Assembly: GCA_965230275.1 (NCBI GenBank)
Contig: CBDDKO010000002.1
Coordinates: 3,720,001-3,784,000, forward strand
Direction of reading: 5' to 3'
Source of the DNA: JAJRRS01 sp965230275
Lineage (GTDB): Bacteria; Planctomycetota; Phycisphaerae; Phycisphaerales; Phycisphaeraceae
Length of the DNA stretch: 64,000 nt
The translations under genes and the position numbers were made by a program. The notes beneath the pieces were generated by a model, which searched no databases, was not told the DNA's origin, and was given only the letters and a program-made list of their open reading frames with translations. Positions 32,316 through 43,336 of this stretch are shown here, piece after piece. Positions within the stretch are counted from its first letter, which is position 1. Every line of letters begins with the position of its first letter.

Positions 32316-32795
32316 TCACCTAGGCCGGCCTGGGGTAAATCAGTTCGACAAACGAGCATGTCCGTACGCTTGCAGTCCAAGTGGTCGTGTATCCAATCCG
32401 CCTGATCGGGGCCTGTTGGCCGGCCCTGGTCGGAATCTCCCGGCCCGTGCCATTCACATGGCCCGCGACGCTGCCGGTTCGGGCAGTGAAGGGGGGCGGC
32501 TTGATCGAGTGCGGGGTTTGGGCGCCTGTCCGTGACTTCCCTTGTGTGCGTCCGATATTAACCGCCTCATAACAAAAACCAAGCGTTAAAATGGGTAATT
32601 TGTGAAAAAGAGTCATTTTCTTTAGATCGTCGGGCGGATCGTCGCGGGCTAAGGCCTTCCATGCGGTCCGGCAGGGGGGCAGTGCGGCGCGGACCATGAA
32701 TCGGCTGGCGATAAGCATGTTGGATTATTGCGATTGCTCCCGCCCGGCTGCCCGCTTAGGCTGATCGGGCCATCGCCACATCATCGGAGGACAAT
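32316..32795. other. intergenic region, nothing recognised
   Basis: 480 bases between divergent genes. I see no RNA gene, repeat or convincing frame. The ribosome site CGGAGGA of the sulfatase gene lies at its right end. Confidence 0.5.
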
Positions 32796-34340
32796 ATGAA
32801 CAAGCACGCGCGGCTGACGACGACCATGATCGTGATCTTTATCGTGAGCGCCATCGCCCCGGCGAGTAGGGCGGTAGCGGTTGACCAGAACGATCGGCCG
32901 AACATTATTTTCATCTTCACCGACGACCACGCCTCCGCCGCGATCAGCGCCTACGGCTCAGCCGTTAACCAGACGCCCAACATCGATCGCATCGCCGAGC
33001 AAGGCGTACGCTTCGACAACTGCCTGGTCACTAATTCTATATGCGGACCCAGCCGTGCCGTCATCCTCACCGGCAAGTACAGCCACGCCAACGGTTTCCT
33101 CACCAACGTCAATACATTCGACGGCTCACAACCCACCTATACCAAAATGCTGCGAGACGCCGGCTACCAGACCGCGATCGTCGGCAAGTGGCACCTCAAG
33201 AGCGAACCCACAGGCTTCGACTACTGGCACGTCCTCATCGGCCAAGGCGCCTACTACAACCCGCGCATGATCGACAACGGTAACGAAGTCAGGCTCACCG
33301 GCTACACCACCGACCTGATCACCGACCTCTCCCTGGACTGGCTAGAGAACAAACGCGATACCGACAAGCCTTTCGTCCTGATGTATCAGCACAAAGCGCC
33401 GCACAGGCCCTGGCGCCCCGGCCCCGATCACCTCACGATGTACGACGACACCTTCATCCCCGAGCCCGACACGCTCTTCGATGACTACGCCGGCCGAGGC
33501 AGCGCCGCACGCCAGCAGGAAATGATGATCGCCAAGGACCTCAATGAGAACGACCTTAAACTTAACACCCCCAAAGGACTGACCGACGAGCAGCTCACCG
33601 CCTGGCAGGCCGCATATGAGCCTAAAAACAAAGCATTCCGCGACGCTCAACTCACCGGCGACGACCTTACCCGCTGGAAGTACCAACGCTACATCAAGGA
33701 CTACCTGCGCTGCGTCGCGTCCGTCGATGACAACGTCGGCAGGCTGCTCGACTACCTCGACGCCTCCGGCCTCGCCGACAACACCATCGTTGTCTACAGC
33801 TCCGACCAGGGCTGGTACATCGGCGAACACGGCTGGTTCGATAAACGCTGGATGTATGAAGAATCACTCAAGACCCCGCTGCTCGTCCGCTGGCCCAAAG
33901 TCATCAAGCCCGGCAGCGTCAACACCGATCTCGTCTCCAACGTCGACTTCGCGCAGACCTTCCTCGACGCCGCCGGCGTCAAGCAGCCCAGCGACATGCA
34001 AGGCCGAAGCCTCCTGCCCATCCTCAAAGGCCAAACCCCCGACGACTGGCGCACCAGCTTCTACTACCACTACTACGAACACCCCGGCTGGCACATGGTC
34101 CACCGACACTACGGTGTCCGCACGCAAACCCACAAGCTCATCCACTTCTACCAGCTAGACGAGTGGGAACTGTACGACCTCACGAAAGACCCCGACGAGC
34201 TGAAGAACGTTTACGACAACCCAGCCTACGCCGACGTCCGCGCTCAGCTACACGACGAACTGACCCGTCTGCGTGAAGAGCTCGACGTCGGCGAAGACAC
34301 ACTCATCCTCGAAGACCGCGAAGCCTACCACACACGATAA
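32796..34340 (+). CDS. secreted sulfatase
   Basis: A 514-residue type I sulfatase with a signal peptide (about 1-29). Metal ligands are in IFIFTDDHASAA, the formylglycine signature is CGPSRAVILTGKYSHANG (Cys near 83), and VGKWHLKSEP and HKAPHRPW are further active-site segments. The C-terminus (WELYDLTKDPDELKNVYDNP) is the usual closing domain. The overall pattern is closest to N-acetylglucosamine-6-sulfatase-like enzymes, but the substrate is not certain. CGGAGGA precedes the ATG. Confidence 0.92.
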   Translation: MNKHARLTTTMIVIFIVSAIAPASRAVAVDQNDRPNIIFIFTDDHASAAISAYGSAVNQTPNIDRIAEQGVRFDNCLVTNSICGPSRAVILTGKYSHANGFLTNVNTFDGSQPTYTKMLRDAGYQTAIVGKWHLKSEPTGFDYWHVLIGQGAYYNPRMIDNGNEVRLTGYTTDLITDLSLDWLENKRDTDKPFVLMYQHKAPHRPWRPGPDHLTMYDDTFIPEPDTLFDDYAGRGSAARQQEMMIAKDLNENDLKLNTPKGLTDEQLTAWQAAYEPKNKAFRDAQLTGDDLTRWKYQRYIKDYLRCVASVDDNVGRLLDYLDASGLADNTIVVYSSDQGWYIGEHGWFDKRWMYEESLKTPLLVRWPKVIKPGSVNTDLVSNVDFAQTFLDAAGVKQPSDMQGRSLLPILKGQTPDDWRTSFYYHYYEHPGWHMVHRHYGVRTQTHKLIHFYQLDEWELYDLTKDPDELKNVYDNPAYADVRAQLHDELTRLREELDVGEDTLILEDREAYHTR

Positions 34341-34439
34341 GAGTGAAAGCGTCCCGCACGCCCCGTATCATCCCACGAAGCGACGCGACTTGTCGCGTTC
34401 TATACTGGTCCCCGTAAGTCGATCCACCTGGAGCCCACC

Positions 34440-34964
34440 ATGCGTGCCTCACTCGTCCTCACCGTCATCGGCCCGGACCGCACCGGCCTGGTCGAAGCCC
34501 TCGCCGCCGCCGTCGCCGAACACCAGGCCAACTGGCTCGAATCCAGCATGGCCAGGCTCGCCGGCAAGTTCGCAGGCGTCCTCCGTGTCGATGCGCCTGC
34601 CGAAAAGGTCAAACCCCTGACCGACGCGCTCAACAAGCTCAACGACCAGGGCCTGCACATCGTCGTCGAGACCAGCGATACCCCCGACGCCGACACCGAC
34701 GCCCGCCCGCTGGGCCTGAGCCTGATCGGCCACGACCGCCCCGGCATCGTCCGCGACATCTCCCACGCCCTGGCCAAGCACGCCGTCAACGTCATCGACT
34801 TCCACACCGAAGTCGTCAGCGCCCCCATGACCGGCGAGCCCCTCTTCCAGGCCACCGCCATCCTCAACGCCGACCCCAATACACCCCTCGACGAACTCCG
34901 CGACGCTTTGGACCATATCGCCAATGAACTCGACCTCGACCTGCACCTCGACGGTGTAGACTAG
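34440..34964 (+). CDS. double ACT-domain protein (GcvR-like)
   Basis: A 174-residue protein made of two ACT domains: residues 4-75 (LTVIGPDRTGLVEALAAAVAEH) and 92-170 (LSLIGHDRPGIVRDISHALAKH). This is the arrangement of GcvR-type regulators, which bind amino acids and control another regulator by contact. Without a GcvA gene nearby its target is unknown. The gene overlaps nothing and is probably transcribed alone. Confidence 0.82.
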   Translation: MRASLVLTVIGPDRTGLVEALAAAVAEHQANWLESSMARLAGKFAGVLRVDAPAEKVKPLTDALNKLNDQGLHIVVETSDTPDADTDARPLGLSLIGHDRPGIVRDISHALAKHAVNVIDFHTEVVSAPMTGEPLFQATAILNADPNTPLDELRDALDHIANELDLDLHLDGVD

Positions 34965-35056
34965 CCCCCGGAAGCTATCCCCCCGGAAGTTATCCCCACC
35001 GATCCCGGATGACTCGCTCCTCGAAGTCGTGCAAGCTTCATGCTAACCCCGCGCAT

Positions 35057-35088
35057 AAAAACAGCCCCGCAGTCCATTGCGGGGCTGT
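35057..35088 (-). terminator. terminator of the small membrane protein gene
   Basis: On the minus strand, a 10-bp stem ACAGCCCCGC/GCGGGGCTGT is followed by TTTTTA. Confidence 0.82.
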
Positions 35089-35138
35089 GTGGTGTTGCGG
35101 CACCGTTGGCTAAGTCGTCGCAAAGGATCGGTCGTTGG

Positions 35139-35381
35139 TTACGCCGTCTGCTTCGCCTGCTTGTTGAAGACATACAGCAGCACCGCGAACGCGAACAGGC
35201 CGACCAGGCCGTTCTGACCGAAGCTGCCGATCAGCGCGGTGATGTTCCCGACCACGTCCTGGCCGAAGAACGTGCTCTCGCCGAACAGGATCTGCACCAG
35301 CACCGCCACCGCGATCAGGCTGATCCCCAGCTCGATCGACAGCCCGATCACGCCTCGTACGTTGCCAATCACTTCTTTCAT
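35139..35381 (-). CDS. small two-helix membrane protein
   Basis: An 80-residue protein with two hydrophobic helices (about 10-33 and 46-72) and a basic tail (NKQAKQTA). TAAGGAG and TAGGAC lie before the ATG and a terminator follows, so it is very likely expressed. I do not know the family. The size suits a holin-like or membrane-organising protein, which cannot be decided here. Confidence 0.65.
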   Translation of the reverse strand: MKEVIGNVRGVIGLSIELGISLIAVAVLVQILFGESTFFGQDVVGNITALIGSFGQNGLVGLFAFAVLLYVFNKQAKQTA

Positions 35382-35644
35382 GTCCTAAGCTCCTTACCGT
35401 TGAGGTCCAGGCCCGCCCGCTCGGCCGTCACGCGACAGCCGGGCTAGCCATCCGATCCACCCGGATCAGGCTCAACACATATCCGCCCTAGCCCCGTGAT
35501 CGTGCATATCCGTCCGATAGCCACAGTTTTTTATGCCCCAAGGAACCATCCTTGGGCGGTAAGTCATTGTGTAGAAGAAGGATAAAATTTTGACACAATC
35601 CGCACAATTCAGCGCTTTCGCCATCATCCGGATACAATCCACCC

Positions 35645-36376
35645 ATGTCAGACGCCGGGCCCCGGGACATCCCACGATTGCAAACCTTCACGCAACTCGC
35701 CAGCTGGCAAAACCGCGCCGGCCGAATCGACCGCAGCGCCTGCGTCGAACTCAAAGCCTCCGACCTCTGGCGATCCATCCCCCCGGAAGCCCCGCCCCCG
35801 GAAGGTTGGCAAAAGACAACACGTAAGCGTCAGGGTAAATCCCACCGCCTCGCCCAGACCCAGGTCATCGTCAGCGCCTACGACCTGCAAGCCCTCCACG
35901 ACAACAAACCCCCATTCACCCTCCAAGGCGACCAACGCACCACAAAGTCAAACGCCCTGCGAAACCAACCCTCACCCCCGAAGCCCACGTTCTCCGAACG
36001 TGGGCCATCTTCCGGGGGCAATCCCAACCGCGGCCAATCCCGCACCAAACTGCTCGGCCTGCCCACCACCTGGTCCCAAACCCTCACCCTGCAGCGCTGG
36101 CAGATGCACGCCCGCCTCCAACAACACTTCTTCGCCTGCCCGCGATGCAACGACCGCGCCCTGAAACTCTTCCTCCCCCTCTGCACTGAACAAGAGCTGC
36201 ACGACGCACTCACCGCCAAGCTCTGGCTCGACAGCAACCAAAAACGCATCGCCACATCCTCAACTCTCCGCCCGGAGGCTTCAAGCCTCCTATCCCGCTA
36301 CGCCGTCCTATTCCCCCCAAGATCCCTCCTATGCCGCAAGTGTTTGGGCCTACGCTACGGGGAAGTTCGCACGTAA
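35645..36376 (+). CDS. hypothetical protein with zinc-ribbon C-terminus
   Basis: A 243-residue protein. The C-terminal half has CPRCNDRALKLFLPL and LLCRKCLGLRYGEVR, two CxxC knuckles in the layout of small planctomycete and phage proteins of unknown function. The middle (about 95-130) is a Pro/Ser-rich insert encoded by palindromic DNA: CCCACGTT/AACGTGGG inside outer arms CCCCCGAAG/CTTCCGGGGG at 35968-36016. Another palindrome lies at 36270-36296. These look like repeat units accepted in frame. Family B REPs begin just after its stop. Confidence 0.6.
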   Translation: MSDAGPRDIPRLQTFTQLASWQNRAGRIDRSACVELKASDLWRSIPPEAPPPEGWQKTTRKRQGKSHRLAQTQVIVSAYDLQALHDNKPPFTLQGDQRTTKSNALRNQPSPPKPTFSERGPSSGGNPNRGQSRTKLLGLPTTWSQTLTLQRWQMHARLQQHFFACPRCNDRALKLFLPLCTEQELHDALTAKLWLDSNQKRIATSSTLRPEASSLLSRYAVLFPPRSLLCRKCLGLRYGEVRT

Positions 36377-36384
36377 ACGCAACA

Positions 36385-36464
36385 ACCGCGGCGACACGCC
36401 GCGGCTCGCGGGGGAAACGGGGGGAGTAAATGAAAAATTGCGAGCCGCGGCGTGTCGCCGCGGT
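36385..36464. repeat. REP family B inverted pair (beside RAYT 2)
   Basis: Two 25-base units, reverse at 36385-36409 and forward at 36440-36464. Each is palindromic around CCGCGGCG/CGCCGCGG with a GCGAG edge. They lie directly downstream of the second Y1 transposase gene. Confidence 0.88.
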
Positions 36465-36466
36465 CT

Positions 36467-36982
36467 TCACTCCGACTGCGAAAGCGTACGCTGCCGCCGG
36501 ATGTAGTGGTACGCATTGTTTAGGTATGACTCATCCTTGACCGGCGGGGTCGACCCCGCCTTCGCCCACCAACTCCCATTGGTCGGCCTGCCCCAGCGCT
36601 CGGTCAGCGCTTCCCCGAGCCAGCGCTTAAGCCACTTCAAGACCGCATCGGGATCGACCGAGCCATCGGCATCGAGCAGCACGTGCACGTGATCCGCTTC
36701 ATCGGGCGCCGCGCAGATGCGATACGTCCACCCGCCGCGTTGACAGATGTCCGGGATGATCGCTTCGATGACAGCCCGCTGCGGCCCGGTGAGATAGACC
36801 GGCTCCCCGCGCATCCTGTCGCGCTCAGCCTTCGCGCGATCCGGATCGTTTTTGACAAACGGTTCGCCGCGCTGATTATGGTTGCGATCGACGGTGGGGC
36901 GGGCCTCGCCGTGCAGGCGTGTGCCGTAGGTCCCGAAGGTCATATGCCAGGTAGTCTTCGCCGGATCGAGCTGCTGAGGCAT
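36467..36982 (-). CDS. second REP-associated Y1 transposase (RAYT)
   Basis: A 171-residue Y1 transposase distinct in sequence from the one at 20663. It starts TTWHMTFGTYGTRLHGEARP, has the HUH motif DHVHVLLD and a C-terminal YLNNAYHYIRRQ holding the nucleophile Tyr. REP units of family B lie immediately on both sides (36440-36464 and 37009-37033). The frame is open to 37021, but those codons lie in the REP; ATG 36982 is the natural start. Each RAYT seems tied to its own REP family. Confidence 0.86.
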   Translation of the reverse strand: MPQQLDPAKTTWHMTFGTYGTRLHGEARPTVDRNHNQRGEPFVKNDPDRAKAERDRMRGEPVYLTGPQRAVIEAIIPDICQRGGWTYRICAAPDEADHVHVLLDADGSVDPDAVLKWLKRWLGEALTERWGRPTNGSWWAKAGSTPPVKDESYLNNAYHYIRRQRTLSQSE

Positions 36983-37008
36983 GCCCGAAATCGTAACACA
37001 CACAAAAG

Positions 37009-37110
37009 CCCGCGGCGACACGCCGCGTCTCGCATCAGATTAAAAAACACACGCTTCCCCACCCCCACACTTCCCCGCCCCTCCCGCGAGCCGCGGCGTG
37101 CCGCCGCGGT
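37009..37110. repeat. REP family B copies upstream of RAYT 2
   Basis: A reverse copy with two changes at 37009-37033 and a forward copy with one change at 37086-37110. Confidence 0.8.
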
Positions 37111-37161
37111 TCCCCGCCACACACGGCACCCCGCCCAGGCTAACCCAATCCCCCAGACCTC

Positions 37162-37245
37162 GACCCACAACGTGCCCCCGGCCACAACCCCCGCCCCAAC
37201 CGCGACCCACAACGTGCCCCCGGCCACAACCCCCGCCCCAACCGC
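37162..37245. repeat. 42-bp tandem duplication
   Basis: Two identical 42-base units (37162-37203, 37204-37245), C-rich and non-coding, ending at the next REP. Probably made by slippage or unequal exchange. Confidence 0.85.
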
Positions 37246-37268
37246 GAGCCGCGGCGTGCCGCCGCGGT
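37244..37268. repeat. REP family B copy
   Basis: A forward unit identical to 37086-37110, at the end of the 42-bp duplication. Confidence 0.85.
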
Positions 37269-37380
37269 TGCTTACCCCCGCCACGCATGACACGAGGGCT
37301 ATCGAATTCCGCCAGGCTAACCCGCCGCAACAAATACCGACGTCGCCGGCGTCGTATGATGCACAACGGGCCGTGGCTGC

Positions 37381-40300
37381 TTACATATGCGCTTTATAGA
37401 AGTCGTACGTATCCAGGATATGCTCCGCGATGGTCGGCGACCCGGGGGTCAGCGGTGTCTGCTTATCCGTCCCGGAGAAGGTCGAGAGGATGTAGGCGAC
37501 GTCATCGCGCTCGATCCCGTAGAGGATGAAGTACGCCGCGTCGAGTTCGGCCATCAATTGGGCCCGCTCGGCCGGGTCCCACTTGTTCAGCCGCCCGCCG
37601 TACTCCGCCTTGAAGCTCCCGGAAGTAAACCCGCACGCATCCGCCAACGGCAGCATGTCCTCGGCCGTGCAGGACAGCTTCAACACACGCTCACTCACCC
37701 ACGCCTCCAGCGTCTTCTTCCGATCCCACGGGCACGGCTTGTCATATGTATCTGGGGGTAATGTGGGTACTTGCTCAACGATAAAGAAGTTCAAGTGGAC
37801 GTTACTGATCTTCTGACGAGCGATGTAGTCGTAAGCAAAGGTATTCAGATTTGCAAGCAGGCAAGTGTCGAGAAGGTCAGAATAATCGCTGAAAATGATC
37901 GGCGCGGAGTTAACCACGCCCGAATAAGGGATCATGCCCGCGATCATGGTCCGCTGATTGGTCGGGCTGGTTACATCTTTATAACAGAGGAAGTATGGCC
38001 GTTGACTATCAGATGCATCGAGAACGTCTTGAACATCGACCCAGAAGCGTGGGAGGGTATTAAATTCCGGATTTTGATAGTCAACAGGCTGAGTCTTGTC
38101 GGTCTGCCCTTGGCGTACCCAGTTGTTCTTATCCGTTAAGACGCTGGCGGCCCGGTGGTCATAGGCCTGGATCATCTTCGCTTCATACAACGGCAGATAC
38201 TGTTTCTTGCCCTTGACCCAGCGGTTGCCTTTGAGCTTGAAGCCCTTGGCTTTCAAGGCCTCGGGCTCGTGGAACAACTCGGCGTCGTTGGTCTGATGGA
38301 ACATCGTGCTGAATTTGACCCCCCACGGGTTGCCGGTCGGTCCCTGACGGTTCTTGTCGAGCAGCACGGGGATTCGACGGTATATCGCTTTGGTGATCTC
38401 GGCGTCGCGCCTACTGCGGAAGATTGGACAAGTGCGTGTGTTGGGATTTAGCAGCTTTATATCATCGCCTGATAGCGCGATGTGCCGTTTCTTGTCTTCC
38501 AACTCCTCGACCTTGTGTGCGAAGAAAACAAAATCCGCCTGCTCGCAGTGCGTATCAGCCCCGCCGAAGTTCAGGATGCAGAACTTGAATGACGCATGAA
38601 CCTCGGGGAAGAACGTTTTCTTGTTCTCGAAGTCGTACAGGCGGATCAGGCGATTGGATTCGGCGATGTTGGCGAAGAAGTCCTTGGTGGTTTTGTCGGA
38701 CGCGATGCCGGAGGGGGTGAGCAGGCCGACCCGGCCGGTGGGGGCGACGATGTCGTGGGCGAGTTCGGCGAACACGGCGTAGGTGTTGATGTCGCCCTTG
38801 CCGGTCAGGGGATACTGCTTTGACTTGCGGCAGTAGGTCAACAGCGCGTCGGCTGCTTCGAGGGCTTGCTGATATCTGCCGTATAACGCGGGATCATCGG
38901 ATTCGAGTTTGGCGACGAGTTGGCGTCGTTTCGCGGCGTTGGTAGCGGTGGCGATCTCAGGGGCGGGCAAGGAAAAGAATTCGCGTTCCTGGAGCTTGAT
39001 CCGTTCCCACGGTGGGTTGCCGATCACGCAGTCGAAGCCGCCCCCCGCGAGCCGCGGCGTGTCGCCGCGGTCCGGATTCACCGTGTCTGCGGAATCCGCG
39101 GCGATACGCCGCGGCTCGCTGAAAACCTCGGGAAACCGCTCACGCCAATCGAATCCGGCGGGGTGAACGGCGGGATCGTGGACCAGTGAATTGCCGTGGA
39201 CGATGTTGTGGGAAAGTGTTTCCAGCGTCCGGCCGGGGGTGGCGGAGCGGATCCAGAGCGCCAGTTGGGTGATCTCAACGGCCTCGGGGGACAGGTCCAC
39301 GCCGTAGAGGTTGTCGTGGAGGATAAAGTGGGGGATATCGGATTCAAGTTTTTCGGCGTCTTCGGCGCCGACGGCGGCCATGTGGCCGACCACTTCGCGG
39401 TAGCGCAGGTCCAGCGTGTCGTAGGCTTGGAAGAGGAACGCGCCGGAGCCGCAGGCGGGATCGACGACCTTGAGATTTTTCAGGATGTCCAGGCAGCCTC
39501 GCCAGTAGGTTTCGTCCTCGGGTGCCGCGCCGCGCTGGGCCTCAGCCGGATCGATGCCGAACGTCACGGCCAGGTCGGCAAAGCGCTTCGCGATCAGCTC
39601 ATCCACGGTGTACAGCACGATCCGTGAAGTGAGTTGAGGGGGTGTGTAGTAGATGCCTAGCCGTTTTCGCTTGGCGGACTGGGGCATCTCAGCGTATTCG
39701 CGGGCTTTTTGCTGATTCCCGCCGAACATGCCGGACTCTTTGAGTTTTTCCAACTCAGTGATAGATCGCTCGAAAAGGTGGCCCAGCACGTCGAGGTTGA
39801 CCTCGTCGGCGAAGTCGTAGCCGCCTAGCGTATTAAAGAACGTCGTCCAGGGTTCGTCGGGCAGTTCGAGCTGATCGACGTCGTGCTCGGCGAAGAGCCC
39901 GCCGTTGTACCGGGGGATCTCGTGAGTATCGTTGCCCTTATCCACGAAGCGGAACAGGCTCTTGAAGTTCTGCCATCGGGGGTTGGTAGCGGCGGAGAAG
40001 CCGGGCAGGTCTTTGTAGGCTCGGCTCAGAGTGCCTTGTTTGAGCAGGTGCCGGTCTTCGCAGAAAGCGATGAAGATGATGCGGTCGAATAACCGCTGGG
40101 CCATCTCGATGGCCTGGTCGAGTGAATGCTTCAGGTCGAAGTGCAGGTGCCGGATGAGTTCAAGGCGGTTGCGTGAGTAGGCTTCGTAGAGTTCGTCCCC
40201 GACGAGGCGCTGGCGGTCTTCGGTCTGTTTGAGCAATCGTGCCGCTCGGGGCGGTTGGCCGGCCGTATCCTCGATCAGGCCCTTGCGATGGAATAGAACG

Positions 40301-40908
40301 AAGAACCGGCGGAAGGTGGCTTCGTCACGCAGGGATTGCAGGGAGAAGTGTTCGTACCGGCGTTTTGTGGCGTCCCGCTCGTATAGGCGGAAGCTGACCA
40401 TGTTCGAGACGATGCCCCATCGGCAGTCGGGTTCGGTGTTGACCAAATAATCCCAGCACTGGTCTACGGCGGTCCGGCCGTTGGAACGATCGCGGTCGAG
40501 GTGGACCTTCGGGCCCTTGAGTTCGATCACGGCCAGGGGCTTAAGCGGGGCGTCCTGGGTGAAGTGGCCCAGCACGGCGTCGGGGGTCTGGCCGGCGATC
40601 ACGTGGTGCTGTTGTTGCTGCCACTGGGATTGATTGTCTACGGCGGTGGCGTAGCCGAGCGCCTGGCCAAAGACCTCGGCGAGGAAGTTGCCCTGGACCT
40701 GGGTCTCCTTGAGTTTGCCGAGGCGGCCGGAGGATTCGAGGTCGGCCCACTTGATGAGGATCGGGTGGGCCTGCTTGATCTGATCGTCGATCTGGCGATC
40801 GTCCGCTGCTTTATCTAGTATCCGGCGAAGGATGAGTCGATCGGTTTTGGGTAGACGCAGCGCGATCGGACTATCGTCTGGGAAGAGTCGTGAAGAGTGT
40901 TTAGGCAA
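37381..40908 (-). CDS. type IIG restriction-modification enzyme (Eco57I-like)
   Basis: A single 1175-residue chain that both cuts and methylates adenine in DNA. The N-terminal part has a PD-(D/E)xK nuclease site (PDAVLGHFT... AVIELKGPK). Then comes a helical connector, the methyltransferase motif I VVDPACGSGAFLF and motif IV CVIGNPPWERI, and a C-terminal target-recognition region. The frame is open to 41007 without another ATG; TTG at 40908 with GGAG 7 bases upstream gives MPKHSSRLFPDDSP and is preferred. Two REPs (39047-39119) are translated just before motif IV. Whether the enzyme still works is unclear. Confidence 0.85.
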   Translation of the reverse strand: MPKHSSRLFPDDSPIALRLPKTDRLILRRILDKAADDRQIDDQIKQAHPILIKWADLESSGRLGKLKETQVQGNFLAEVFGQALGYATAVDNQSQWQQQQHHVIAGQTPDAVLGHFTQDAPLKPLAVIELKGPKVHLDRDRSNGRTAVDQCWDYLVNTEPDCRWGIVSNMVSFRLYERDATKRRYEHFSLQSLRDEATFRRFFVLFHRKGLIEDTAGQPPRAARLLKQTEDRQRLVGDELYEAYSRNRLELIRHLHFDLKHSLDQAIEMAQRLFDRIIFIAFCEDRHLLKQGTLSRAYKDLPGFSAATNPRWQNFKSLFRFVDKGNDTHEIPRYNGGLFAEHDVDQLELPDEPWTTFFNTLGGYDFADEVNLDVLGHLFERSITELEKLKESGMFGGNQQKAREYAEMPQSAKRKRLGIYYTPPQLTSRIVLYTVDELIAKRFADLAVTFGIDPAEAQRGAAPEDETYWRGCLDILKNLKVVDPACGSGAFLFQAYDTLDLRYREVVGHMAAVGAEDAEKLESDIPHFILHDNLYGVDLSPEAVEITQLALWIRSATPGRTLETLSHNIVHGNSLVHDPAVHPAGFDWRERFPEVFSEPRRIAADSADTVNPDRGDTPRLAGGGFDCVIGNPPWERIKLQEREFFSLPAPEIATATNAAKRRQLVAKLESDDPALYGRYQQALEAADALLTYCRKSKQYPLTGKGDINTYAVFAELAHDIVAPTGRVGLLTPSGIASDKTTKDFFANIAESNRLIRLYDFENKKTFFPEVHASFKFCILNFGGADTHCEQADFVFFAHKVEELEDKKRHIALSGDDIKLLNPNTRTCPIFRSRRDAEITKAIYRRIPVLLDKNRQGPTGNPWGVKFSTMFHQTNDAELFHEPEALKAKGFKLKGNRWVKGKKQYLPLYEAKMIQAYDHRAASVLTDKNNWVRQGQTDKTQPVDYQNPEFNTLPRFWVDVQDVLDASDSQRPYFLCYKDVTSPTNQRTMIAGMIPYSGVVNSAPIIFSDYSDLLDTCLLANLNTFAYDYIARQKISNVHLNFFIVEQVPTLPPDTYDKPCPWDRKKTLEAWVSERVLKLSCTAEDMLPLADACGFTSGSFKAEYGGRLNKWDPAERAQLMAELDAAYFILYGIERDDVAYILSTFSGTDKQTPLTPGSPTIAEHILDTYDFYKAHM
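39047..39119. repeat. REP family B inverted pair inside the type IIG gene
   Basis: A forward copy at 39047-39071 and a reverse copy at 39095-39119 with one change. They are translated in frame as part of the loop between motifs I and IV (around ADSADTVNPDRGDTPRLAGG). Confidence 0.88.
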
Positions 40909-41006
40909 GCGTGTTCTCCGAGTTGTTCGGAGTTTAACGAGAATATCGTGGTGTGCTAAATCGAGAGAGGAAGTTACCCTTCTGTGCGTACTTTGCTGGG
41001 GGCGCA

Positions 41007-41046
41007 TAAAAAAACGGCAGCGACGCTGTGGGCGGCGAGGCTGCCG
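41007..41046 (-). terminator. terminator downstream of the 16S rRNA gene
   Basis: On the minus strand, CGGCAGC/GCTGCCG with a GC-rich loop runs into seven T. It ends the rRNA transcript 285 bases after the 16S 3' end. No 23S, 5S or tRNA lies between; 41277-41316 can form a hairpin that may be part of the processing stem. Confidence 0.78.
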
Positions 41047-41324
41047 AAGGGGAATAATAGGTCCGGGTGGAGGGTCCCGAACTTTTTTGTCGGCTCTCGC
41101 CGACGGCCGGCTGTTGCCGGCGGTTCCGGTGGGGGTACTGCTTGGTACCGGAACCTGGAGGGAGGGTTCAGTCTTGCAGGGATGGATCCCTGACAGGTGA
41201 ACAGTTGGGTGCTTTCGCGGGTCGTTGCCGACTCGCTATCCCCCGACCGAAGGGCCGGGTGGTTAAGAATGCGTTGACATAGTCGTGATCCGGTTCTCAC
41301 CGGAGGTCACGATCTAAGGAAATC

Positions 41325-42839
<1,515 letters not shown>

Positions 42840-43196
42840 GAATATCGTTGACGCCCGCCGAAGCGGGCATTGTCTTCGATGTGAAGATTTGGTCCAGTAA
42901 ACCCCGCGTGAGCGGGGCCGGTCCAGACATACCTGAAAAATCAGGTACGCCGTCCATCGGCGGCAAACCGATGGTTGTTGCCCGATCCTCATCGTCACCT
43001 GGGTGACTTCACAAGGGACCGGGCATGCCCGCCGGGTGAAGACCGACGGACATTTGGGGTTTTAACCGTACGTCTTGGCATGTGAGCACCAAGCCATACG
43101 GCCACATTCTTACAGCATTCCCAACTGTTCACTTGTCAAAGATCGATCCGCCGTCGTGGTGACGGCCGGCCCAGGTCTTGGCGACTCGGGCCGAGT

Positions 43197-43224
43197 AGTG
43201 TAGACATCTTTCTCAAGCTGTCAA
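43197..43224 (-). promoter_or_regulatory. rRNA promoter candidate 1
   Basis: On the minus strand, TTGACA (43224-43219) and TACACT (43202-43197) with a 16-base spacer, about 360 bases upstream of mature 16S. Confidence 0.5.
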
Positions 43225-43307
43225 GGCCAGATCGTCGCCGGTCGGCAACTCTCGGCTGAGCCCTGGGATATGCGACCGATCGGCCTGTTCCCTCAGGGCA
43301 GACGAGT

Positions 43308-43336
43308 ATTAGAACACGGTTTAGATGGCCCGTCAA
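43308..43336 (-). promoter_or_regulatory. rRNA promoter candidate 2
   Basis: On the minus strand, TTGACG (from 43336) and TCTAAT about 17 bases on. Tandem promoters are usual for rRNA genes. Confidence 0.4.

Noticed and set aside
37162..37245. CRISPR array
   Set aside because: Only two 42-base units with no spacers between them; a tandem duplication. The heptamer arrays also have no spacers, and no cas genes exist in the window.
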